Positions 58,207 to 64,000 of a stretch of 64,000 nt of DNA are shown piece by piece; the first letter of the stretch is position 1, and each line of letters begins with the position of its first letter. Below the pieces are notes generated by a model. It was given only the letters and a program-made list of their open reading frames with translations. It was not told the DNA's origin and did no database searches. The DNA lies in contig NZ_BCNT01000016.1 of NCBI RefSeq assembly GCF_001544075.1, positions 1 through 64,000 on the forward strand, given 5' to 3'. The stretch comes from Comamonas terrae. GTDB lineage: Bacteria; Pseudomonadota; Gammaproteobacteria; Burkholderiales; Burkholderiaceae_C. Made by a program: the position numbers and the translations under genes.

Positions 58207-59703
58207 CTAGGTTTTGATTTTTCGCGGATGTCGCCCCGTCTCCGGAGCGCCTGCGTTGCCGTGGTGGTGGCTCTTGGCCGTGCGGTGGGCGCCATGGGCC
58301 GCGGCATGCGAGGTAGCAGAGTCTACGGCGTTTGCGGCCGCTGTTTTGTCTGCGTGCGTGGCAGCAGGCGCAACGGCATCGGCCGCATCCTCGCTCACGC
58401 TGGGTGCATGGCCGGCGGCGCTGGCTGCCGTGGCGCTGTCGGGCTGGTGCGCGAGGATGAAGTCGCGTACCTGGGGATAGACCACCTCGCGCCAGCGTCG
58501 GCCGCTGAAGATGCCGTAGTGGCCGGCGCCTTGCACTTCCAGATGCTTGCGCTGGTCGGCATCGATGCCGGTGCACAGGTCGTGGGCTGCGCGGGTCTGG
58601 CCTGCGCCCGAGATGTCGTCCAGTTCGCCTTCGATGGTGAACAGCGCCGCGCCGCGGATGTCCTGCGGGCGCACGCGCTCGATCTTGCCTTCGGGCGAGC
58701 GCACGTCCCAGGTGCCCTGGACCAGCTTGTACTCCTGGAACACCGTGGCAATGGTTTCCAGATAGTAGTCGGCGTCCATGTCGAGCACGGCGTTGTACTC
58801 GTCGTAGAACTTGCGGTGGTGCTCGGCGCTGGCGTCGTCACCCTTGATCAGGTCCTTGAAGTAGTCGTAGTGGCTCTTGGCGTGACGGTCCGGGTTCATG
58901 GCCACGAAGCCCGAGTACTGCAAGAAGCCGGGGTAGACACGGCGGCCGGCGCCCGGATAGTTGGGCGGCACCTCGTAGATCACATTGTTCTCGAACCACT
59001 CGTAGCTGCGCGTCTCGGCCAGATTGTTCACGGCCGTGGGCGAGCGGCGTGCGTCGATGGGGCCGCCCATCATGGTCATGGACAGCGGCGGCGTTTCGCC
59101 GCGGCTGGCCATGAGCGAGACGGCCGCGAGCACGGGCACCGTGGGCTGGCAGACGCTGACCACATGGCACTGGCCGTAGCGTTCCTGCAGGTAGCGGATG
59201 AACTCCTGCACATAGTTCACATAGTCGTCCAGGTGGAATTCGCCCTCGGACAGCGGCACGGTGCGGGCATTCTTCCAGTCGGTGATATAGACCTTGTGGC
59301 CGCCGAGCATGCTTTGCACCGTGTCGCGCAGCAGGGTGGCGTAGTGGCCCGACAGCGGCGCCACGATCAGCACCACGGGCTGGCTCAGCATCGCCTGCAG
59401 CGTGGCAGGGTCGTCGGAGAAGCGCTTGAAGCGGCGCAGCTCGCAGAACGGCTTGTCGATTTCCACCCGTTCGCGGATGGTCACGTCCACGCCGTCGACG
59501 TCGACGCTGTGCAGATTGAATTCGGGCTTCTCGTAGTCCTTGCCGAGCCGGTAGACCAGATTGAAGCCCGCAGCCAGGCGCTGGGCCATGGGAACCTGGC
59601 TCAATGCGGAGTGCGGGGTGCTGTAGAGCTTCGAGGCAGCCAGCGCGAAGTCGGCAAAAGGCTCGACCATGGCGCGTTGCATTTCATAGAGCTGATAGAG
59701 CAT
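58207..59703 (-). CDS. phaZ: Intracellular poly(3-hydroxybutyrate) depolymerase
   Basis: It cuts stored PHB into monomers and oligomers. The sequence follows the PhaZ1 type of intracellular depolymerase, with the nucleophile Cys185 in V-S-V-C-Q-P-T, the region P-L-S-G-H-Y-A-T-L-L-R, and the late V-Q-G-A-G-H-Y-G-I-F-S-G histidine block. The last ~80 residues form an Ala/Asp/His-rich low-complexity tail beyond the ~415-residue core. With phaCAB in the window, both halves of the PHB cycle are present. A TTGCA-G-TGCAA palindrome lies 21 bases upstream of the ATG. Confidence 0.94.
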   Translation of the reverse strand: MLYQLYEMQRAMVEPFADFALAASKLYSTPHSALSQVPMAQRLAAGFNLVYRLGKDYEKPEFNLHSVDVDGVDVTIRERVEIDKPFCELRRFKRFSDDPATLQAMLSQPVVLIVAPLSGHYATLLRDTVQSMLGGHKVYITDWKNARTVPLSEGEFHLDDYVNYVQEFIRYLQERYGQCHVVSVCQPTVPVLAAVSLMASRGETPPLSMTMMGGPIDARRSPTAVNNLAETRSYEWFENNVIYEVPPNYPGAGRRVYPGFLQYSGFVAMNPDRHAKSHYDYFKDLIKGDDASAEHHRKFYDEYNAVLDMDADYYLETIATVFQEYKLVQGTWDVRSPEGKIERVRPQDIRGAALFTIEGELDDISGAGQTRAAHDLCTGIDADQRKHLEVQGAGHYGIFSGRRWREVVYPQVRDFILAHQPDSATAASAAGHAPSVSEDAADAVAPAATHADKTAAANAVDSATSHAAAHGAHRTAKSHHHGNAGAPETGRHPRKIKT

Positions 59704-59724
59704 GGAAAAGGCAATTTCGTTATG

Positions 59725-59735
59725 TTGCAGTGCAA
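59725..59735. promoter_or_regulatory. TTGCA-G-TGCAA palindrome before phaZ
   Basis: This perfect 11-bp palindrome sits next to a TATATT (-10-like on the minus strand). TTGC/GCAA-rich sites of this kind are reported for the PHB repressor PhaR in other bacteria; that link is an inference. Confidence 0.45.
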
Positions 59736-59898
59736 TATAACAGCAGCATTTGACATGCGAAGTAGTAAAAGCCCTTTCAGGATGAAACCTAGGTCTGCCG
59801 GCCGGGTGGCGCCGCTTCCGATGTGCTAGAGCGCCTCTGCTCCAGCCAACGGTTTATGGGAAAAGTGACGAAAGCCCGCTGCAGCAAAGCGCCATCAG

Positions 59899-60927
59899 CT
59901 ATGCAAATGAAAGCAGCTCGCTGGCCTGCTGGGGCTTGGTGCGGGCCAGTTTCATGACTTCGGCCGGCGCCAGATGCTTGAGGCGGTGGTCGCTCCAGAC
60001 TTGGCGCCAGCGGCGCGCGCCCGGCAGACCGTTGCGCAGGCCCAGCATGTGGCGCGCAATCGCATACCAGTGCGTGCCATGCGCGCGGGCCTCGCGCTCC
60101 ATATAGAGCACCATCTGCTCCTCCACGCTTTCGCGCGTGCGCTGACGGCTGTCGTCGCCGTAGTAGAGAGCATCCCAGGAGGCCAGCCACCAGGGATTGT
60201 GATAGGCCTCGCGGCCAATCATCACGCCGTCGACCACTTCTAACTGCTGCTGTACCGTTGCATCCATCTTGATTCCGCCGTTGATGGCGATGGTCAGATG
60301 CGGAAATTCCTTTTTCAGCTGCGCCACGACCTCGTAGCGCAGCGGCGGGATCTCGCGATTTTCCTTGGGCGACAGCCCCTTGAGCCAGGCGTTGCGCGCA
60401 TGCACGATGAAGACCTGGCAGCCGGCATCGGCCACGGTGCCGACAAAATCGCGCATGAATTCGTAGCTCTCGTTCCTGTCTATGCCGATGCGATGCTTGA
60501 CGGTCACGGGCACGGAGACGGTGTCGACCATGGCCTTGACGCAGTCGGCCACCAGCGCAGCCTCGTTCATCAGGCAGGCACCGAATGCGCCGCGCTGCAC
60601 GCGCTCGCTGGGACAGCCGCAATTGAGATTGATCTCGTCATAGCCCCATTGTTCGCCCAGCCGCGCACTATGGGCCAGGTCGGCAGGCTCGCTGCCACCC
60701 AGCTGCAGCGCCACGGGGTGTTCCTCGACCTCGAAGCGCAGATGGCGGGCCACGTCGCCATGCAGCAAGGCGCCCGTGGTCACCATCTCGGTATAGAGCA
60801 GGGCATGGCGGCTCAGCTGCCGATGCAGGTAGCGGCAATGCTTGTCCGTCCAGTCCATCATGGGGGCCACGGACATACGCCACATATTGCTATGTTGTTG
60901 ATTTTTAATAACTTGTTCGGTGCTCAT
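59899..60927 (-). CDS. dusA: tRNA-dihydrouridine(20/20a) synthase DusA
   Basis: DusA reduces uridine 20/20a in tRNA using FMN. Motifs are M-S-V-A-P-M-M-D-W-T-D-K-H-C-R-Y, N-L-N-C-G-C-P-S-E-R with the catalytic cysteine, V-K-H-R-I-G-I-D and I-N-G-G-I. The first ~17 codons before S-V-A-P-M-M-D are AT-rich (many AAA, AAT, ATT), unlike the rest of the gene. That fits an integrated element having replaced the native 5' end and supplied a new start, as is known for dusA-targeting islands and prophages. Confidence 0.95.
   Translation of the reverse strand: MSTEQVIKNQQHSNMWRMSVAPMMDWTDKHCRYLHRQLSRHALLYTEMVTTGALLHGDVARHLRFEVEEHPVALQLGGSEPADLAHSARLGEQWGYDEINLNCGCPSERVQRGAFGACLMNEAALVADCVKAMVDTVSVPVTVKHRIGIDRNESYEFMRDFVGTVADAGCQVFIVHARNAWLKGLSPKENREIPPLRYEVVAQLKKEFPHLTIAINGGIKMDATVQQQLEVVDGVMIGREAYHNPWWLASWDALYYGDDSRQRTRESVEEQMVLYMEREARAHGTHWYAIARHMLGLRNGLPGARRWRQVWSDHRLKHLAPAEVMKLARTKPQQASELLSFA
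60835..60873. other. Probable attachment site at the dusA 5' end
   Basis: This segment encodes the conserved S-V-A-P-M-M-D-W-T-D-K-H-C of DusA. The change from AT-rich to GC-rich codons occurs at its right edge, placing the crossover here or just beyond. The exact core cannot be set without the other element end. Confidence 0.6.
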
Positions 60928-60943
60928 GCTGCGAAAAGTGCCT

Positions 60944-61023
60944 CGTGGTGCACTGGAAAAATGCCCTGTTTTGCCACGTTTTACCGGGTTTTTCTATAGC
61001 CAGTGCTACATTGGTGCACCACG
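60944..61023. repeat. Inverted repeats enclosing the integrase promoter
   Basis: CGTGGTGCAC (60944-60953) and GTGCACCACG (61014-61023) are perfect inverted arms; CACTGG (60951-60956) and CCAGTG (61000-61005) form a second pair inside. They bracket the promoter and may bind the integrase or a repressor. Confidence 0.65.
60971..60999 (+). promoter_or_regulatory. Candidate integrase promoter
   Basis: TTGCCA (60971-60976) and CTATAG (60994-60999) are separated by 17 bases, 41 bases before the integrase ATG and between the inverted arms. Confidence 0.5.
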
Positions 61024-61040
61024 AAAATCATGGAGCACTG

Positions 61041-62114
61041 ATGGGGACCATCACCCAGAGAAAAAGTGCCAAGGGTGCCGTATCGTTCCGGGCTCAGATC
61101 CGCCTCAAAGAAGGCGGCGAACTGACTTACTCGGAGTCCAAGACGTTCACACGGCGTGCCCTGGCCCAGGAATGGCTGCGGCGTCGGGAGGCCGAGATCG
61201 AGGAGGCCCAGGCAACTGGCCAGCCTGTGCAGGGCCTCATAACCCTCAAGCAGATATTGCAGGATTATGTCAGCGATGCAAAAGGCATCGTGGCGTGGGG
61301 GCGGTCCAAGACGGCGGACATCACCCGTCTGCAGAAGGCCAAGCTGGCCCATCGAGATGCCCGGCATCTGAGGGCCATTGACTTCATTGAGTATGCGAAG
61401 TGGCGGCGCACCGAAGAGGATGCTGGCCCGGCCACGGTGCTTAATGACATTGTCTGGCTACGTCAGGCCTGCCTTGGCGCTGTAGCGCGCTATGGGATGA
61501 ACAGGCTCGTGCAGGAGCTGGACTCAGCCAAGCAGGAGTTGCTGCGGCTGAAGATCATCGCCAAGCCGCGCAGGCGCATACGCCGCTTGAGGCCAGAGGA
61601 AGAGGCTGCTCTCAAGGAGTATTTTGCCAAGCAGGAGGCTCGCGCCTCGATTCCTATGCTGCAGATCCTGGAGTTTGCGTTGCTGACGACTCGGCGCCAG
61701 GAAGAGATCACCACGCTCAAGGTCGCCGATGTGGACTTCGAGAGCCGCGTGGGCTGGCTGGATGATGTGAAGCACCCCAAGCTCAAGACCGGTAACCGTC
61801 GCTGTTTTCGAATGCTGGAGCCTGCGCTGGAGCTGATCAAGCGACGGATGGAGTCAGGGCAGGTCGACGACTTGGTGTTTCCCTACAACCATCGCAGCAT
61901 CAGTTCAAGCTTTACCAGAGCATGCAAGCTTTTGAACATCCCGGATCTTCGGTTTCACGACTTGAGGCATGAGGCCATTAGTCGTTTGTTTGAGCGCGGT
62001 TACAGCATTGAACAGGTGGCGCAGTTTTCACTGCATGAGTCGTGGGCTTCTTTGAAGATCTATACGCATCTTGATCCTGCTGATGTGCCGGAGCTTAGCT
62101 GTAAAGATGAGTGA
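61041..62114 (+). CDS. int: Tyrosine recombinase (dusA-type integrase)
   Basis: The 357-residue protein has an N-terminal arm-binding region, a SAM-like core-binding domain (I-T-L-K-Q-I-L-Q-D-Y) and a catalytic domain with the box I arginine in L-T-T-R-R-Q-E-E-I, box II H-D-L-R-H-E-A-I-S-R-L-F, and the nucleophile Tyr341 in L-K-I-Y-T-H-L. It would catalyse insertion and excision at dusA. The ATG at 61041 follows GGAG by 5 bases; an upstream in-frame start at 60945 lies in the regulatory repeat and is unlikely. It is divergent from dusA with 113 bases between. Confidence 0.93.
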   Translation: MGTITQRKSAKGAVSFRAQIRLKEGGELTYSESKTFTRRALAQEWLRRREAEIEEAQATGQPVQGLITLKQILQDYVSDAKGIVAWGRSKTADITRLQKAKLAHRDARHLRAIDFIEYAKWRRTEEDAGPATVLNDIVWLRQACLGAVARYGMNRLVQELDSAKQELLRLKIIAKPRRRIRRLRPEEEAALKEYFAKQEARASIPMLQILEFALLTTRRQEEITTLKVADVDFESRVGWLDDVKHPKLKTGNRRCFRMLEPALELIKRRMESGQVDDLVFPYNHRSISSSFTRACKLLNIPDLRFHDLRHEAISRLFERGYSIEQVAQFSLHESWASLKIYTHLDPADVPELSCKDE

Positions 62115-62144
62115 AGTTTGGTGAGGATAAAGCGTAGATTGCAG

Positions 62145-62166
62145 ACCGTGTCCGCGCGGTTTTTTT
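62145..62166 (+). terminator. Terminator after the integrase gene
   Basis: ACCGTG-TCCG-CGCGGT (one G-T pair) runs into TTTTTT, 30 bases past the stop. The sequence becomes AT-rich immediately afterwards. Confidence 0.75.
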
Positions 62167-62192
62167 ATTGAAATCTTTGGACATCTTAAACG

Positions 62193-62211
62193 TTGTATCA
62201 TATGGATACAA
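62193..62211. promoter_or_regulatory. Operator-like palindrome before the cargo pair
   Basis: TTGTATC-ATATG-GATACAA has 7-bp perfect arms. Its right end touches the AAGGAG ribosome site (62211-62216) of the following gene, so it could act as a repressor site or as a leader hairpin that limits translation. Confidence 0.6.
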
Positions 62212-62221
62212 AGGAGATGTT

Positions 62222-63052
62222 ATGGACACGACAGTTAGTATCATTCATGAAGGTGGAAATGCCGACTCGGGAAAGCTAGATTTATATGACAGTGCTGAAT
62301 CTTTGCTTGGATTTGCGAGGGCTGTTAACCTAATTAGTCATGCATTCGCTAATGACAATGAAATAAAAGAGAAGTTGAAAAATCTAAATGGGTTTAATTC
62401 TGAGTTTACCGGCGCCAAACGAGGTTGCTTTGAATTGAGTTTTTTGATATCTTTCAATGATAGGGTAGTCAAAGCGCATGGGCATAGTGTCATTGTTGAT
62501 AAATATTGGGATTATTTTTCCGCCGCTCTGAGTAATAGCGTTGGATTGGAATATGTTCCTTCCACTCATTTTGTGAATAGTATATTGGAAGATGAACCGT
62601 ACATTTTTGATCATCTGGCAGAGCAGCTGGAAAGCCCATTGAAAGAAGCGCACAGAACTATACAAACTAGAGATGCGTCATCTGTTCATATTTATCGCCC
62701 CCGTGTCGGGGATAAAGTTGTTCTGAATTATGATACTTATAGATATATAAGCGAAACCACAAAATCAACAGGTGTCGAATCTTGGGAGGGCAATGTTACC
62801 AAGTACAATTTATTAACTGGATACGGCCGTTTTTTTAATGATTCAGAACAACGTACAGTTCCTTTTGTCATTAAGGATTTTGGTGGGGGAAATCTATTGG
62901 CTCACCAAGCGGCAGCAAGTTCTATGAGTGAGGCATCTAAAGATATAACCTCTGGGAAGAGGGTTTTTCAAGGATATGCCATTAGAGATATGCGGCAACG
63001 AATAAAAAGAATAGAGATTACTGATATTCAGCCAATAGAAACTGATGAGTAA
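62222..63052 (+). CDS. AT-rich island gene, unknown soluble protein (276 residues)
   Basis: I do not recognise a named family with confidence. The product is soluble, without signal or membrane helix. It starts T-V-S-I-I-H-E-G-G-N-A-D-S-G-K-L-D, followed by L-Y-D-S-A-E-S-L-L-G-F-A-R-A, and its middle has the R-P-R-V-G-D-K-V pattern of a possible small beta-barrel around residue 160. Codon use (AGA, ATA, AAT, TTA) differs strongly from the chromosome, a sign of transfer. The ATG at 62222 has AAGGAG 5 bases upstream; the longer frame from 62168 is rejected. It overlaps the next gene by 8 bases, so the two form a unit. Confidence 0.85.
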   Translation: MDTTVSIIHEGGNADSGKLDLYDSAESLLGFARAVNLISHAFANDNEIKEKLKNLNGFNSEFTGAKRGCFELSFLISFNDRVVKAHGHSVIVDKYWDYFSAALSNSVGLEYVPSTHFVNSILEDEPYIFDHLAEQLESPLKEAHRTIQTRDASSVHIYRPRVGDKVVLNYDTYRYISETTKSTGVESWEGNVTKYNLLTGYGRFFNDSEQRTVPFVIKDFGGGNLLAHQAAASSMSEASKDITSGKRVFQGYAIRDMRQRIKRIEITDIQPIETDE

Positions 63053-63578
63053 AGATTCTATATTTTGCAGTAAGTTCATGCCCAGCTGGGGCTGGGTTGA
63101 TGATTGCTTGACTATGGCTGAGTGGTCTGCCTCTTGGCAGATTATTGGAATTGTGGTTAGTGTTTTTGTTGCAGGGATAACTGCTTATAAAATTGTTAGA
63201 GATGTAAGGCAAATACGAGAAAGCCGAGTGAATGAGGAGATTTTGAATAAATCAAAATATTTGCTCGACTTGAATCGAAGAATATATGACGACAAGGATC
63301 TAGCATGCGTAATAGAAAAACTGGATCATGATGATGAGATTTTGGGAAATTACGAATTTAGTGATAAATCAAGAAAGCTGCTTGCATTTTTTGAAGAGAT
63401 TCAATATTTAATAGATGAAAATTTAATTAAAGAAAAATCTGCCCATCATTTTTTTGGGTATTACGCGAAAAAATGCTATGACAGTGAAATTTTTTGGAAG
63501 TGTATTGAGAAAGATCACGACAATTGGGGGCTTTATCTAAAGTTTGTAGAGTCAATGAAAAAAGCGGATAAGAAGTAG
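63045..63578 (+). CDS. AT-rich island gene, small membrane protein with cytosolic helical domain
   Basis: A single membrane helix (W-Q-I-I-G-I-V-V-S-V-F-V-A-G-I-T-A-Y, about residues 31-48) is followed by a charged, largely helical cytosolic domain of ~125 residues; the pattern resembles DUF4760-type proteins, but this is a loose match. The start overlaps the stop of the upstream gene (ATGAGTAA), implying coupled translation; internal ATGs at 63078 and 63114 would still keep the helix. No enzyme motif is seen. A soluble partner with a membrane-anchored partner is a layout found in effector systems, but function is unknown. Confidence 0.75.
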   Translation: MSKDSIFCSKFMPSWGWVDDCLTMAEWSASWQIIGIVVSVFVAGITAYKIVRDVRQIRESRVNEEILNKSKYLLDLNRRIYDDKDLACVIEKLDHDDEILGNYEFSDKSRKLLAFFEEIQYLIDENLIKEKSAHHFFGYYAKKCYDSEIFWKCIEKDHDNWGLYLKFVESMKKADKK

Positions 63579-63732
63579 TTTTATATATTCATTTTATATT
63601 GTTGAAATTTTATCTAAATTCATATTGATATTTTTGATGGTTTTTGTAATGCACTTTTGATATATATTTGTTCTTTAATTTATTGAATTGCATTTGTAAA
63701 ATCCTAGAAATTATTATCTTTGCTGAAAAATC

Positions 63733-63984
63733 TCAGCACCGAACAGCTCTCCACTCCTCTTCGGCCTGAACCTTCTTTTGATCGATGTACGCGGCCAGCT
63801 TGCTTGCATCCATAAACCACTGACTCTTGTTGGATCCCAGGCGATAAGCAGGCACAGGCAATGCCTGCTTATTCGCTGCCTCTGCTGCCTTTTTGGGGCT
63901 GAGCCCAAAAAACTCCATGCAGCATTTCTCCAGCGGGATATTCACATCCCCGTAGAGGGCGAGTAATGCGAAATGCGTATTCAT
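63733..63984 (-). CDS. PrtN-like (pyocin activator family) small regulator
   Basis: The 83-residue protein fits the PrtN/pyocin-activator family: an N-terminal F-A-L-L-A-L-Y-G-D-V-N-I-P-L-E, a helix-turn-helix-like F-F-G-L-S-P-K-K-A-A-E-A-A-N, and the hallmark L-P-V-P-A-Y-R-L-G-S-N-K-S-Q-W-F-M-D-A. In Pseudomonas PrtN activates pyocin genes; relatives are found in islands and prophages, where they may regulate or assist excision. Base composition is closer to the chromosome than that of its AT-rich neighbours. It lies within 20 bases of the window edge; what it controls is not visible. Confidence 0.85.
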   Translation of the reverse strand: MNTHFALLALYGDVNIPLEKCCMEFFGLSPKKAAEAANKQALPVPAYRLGSNKSQWFMDASKLAAYIDQKKVQAEEEWRAVRC

Positions 63985-64000
63985 AGTCGGCTCTTGTAGT

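Larger units (their letters stand above)
60873..64000. mobile_element. dusA-integrated genomic island or prophage, right end outside the window
   Basis: The stretch holds a tyrosine recombinase next to the dusA 5' end, an AT-rich two-gene cargo and a PrtN-like gene, with a sharp composition change around 62.16 kb. dusA is an established integration target for a dedicated integrase family. No structural phage gene is visible in the 3.1 kb seen, so island versus prophage is open. Confidence 0.82.

Noticed and set aside
57418..59829. 803-residue open frame on the plus strand across rnfB and phaZ
   Set aside because: It is the antisense shadow of two clearly identified genes; its protein is low-complexity His/Gly/Val-rich, typical of reversed GC-rich codons.
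61041..62114. Active-site damage in the integrase
   Set aside because: Arg, His-x-x-Arg and Tyr341 are all in place; the missing second box arginine that I first suspected was a misreading.

Overview
The window is a stretch of high-GC betaproteobacterial chromosome, most probably from the family Comamonadaceae (Comamonas/Delftia type). The reasons are the gene families and their order: phaC-phaA-phaB, an isc operon that opens with iscR, dapC-dapD-pilU-dapE-prmB, solitary TctC/Bug-type binding proteins beside LysR genes, and short intergenic repeats that resemble ones I associate with this family. The genus is an inference; no rRNA gene is present.

Layout. 1-6.3 kb: the end of a maleylacetoacetate isomerase-like gene, pgeF, and the polyhydroxybutyrate (PHB) genes phaC, phaA and, after a 356-base gap, phaB. 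6.3-7.06 kb: terminators, two unlisted micro-ORFs on the minus strand, and a repeat. 7.06-16.7 kb: a YheS-like ABC-F protein, a YgiQ radical-SAM protein, a PAS-GGDEF-EAL c-di-GMP protein, a family III CoA-transferase and a DODA-type dioxygenase. 16.9-27.4 kb: housekeeping (aromatic/aspartate aminotransferase, uvrB, iscRSUA-hscBA-fdx, dnaQ, tRNA-Val(CAC)). 27.6-40.2 kb: catabolism and envelope (dienoyl-CoA reductase-like SDR, acyl-CoA synthetase, Bug protein, LysR, PagL lipid A deacylase, a periplasmic molybdenum hydroxylase with a 2Fe-2S subunit and a tri-haem cytochrome c, a DHFR-like/TetR pair, and an FAD oxidoreductase). 40.5-43.5 kb: three small stress-type membrane genes, pyrD, rpiA. 43.5-49.7 kb: LysR, acyl-CoA synthetase, acyl-CoA dehydrogenase, Bug protein, and a diiron ferritin-like protein. 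49.9-55.6 kb: dapC-dapD-pilU-dapE-prmB. 55.9-59.7 kb: a chemoreceptor with a C-terminal Cache-like domain, then rnfB and the PHB depolymerase phaZ. 59.9-64 kb: dusA, disrupted and rebuilt by an integrated element that runs off the right edge.

The genes interlock around PHB and acyl-CoA metabolism. PhaA, PhaB and PhaC make PHB and PhaZ mobilises it; the two acyl-CoA synthetase clusters and the CoA-transferase would feed the same CoA pool. The Isc genes supply clusters for the many Fe-S proteins here (YgiQ, RnfB, the molybdenum hydroxylase).

The most promising accessory region is the element at dusA. A tyrosine recombinase faces away from the dusA 5' end, the first ~17 dusA codons are AT-rich unlike the rest of the gene, and the element carries a PrtN-like regulator gene and a markedly AT-rich two-gene unit of unknown function (soluble protein plus small one-helix membrane protein) behind a clean operator-like palindrome. 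This pair is my best candidate for an undescribed system. A second novelty is the pair of micro-ORFs at 6476-6767, each with its own Shine-Dalgarno sequence and sharing a WPxDxRDRKR motif.
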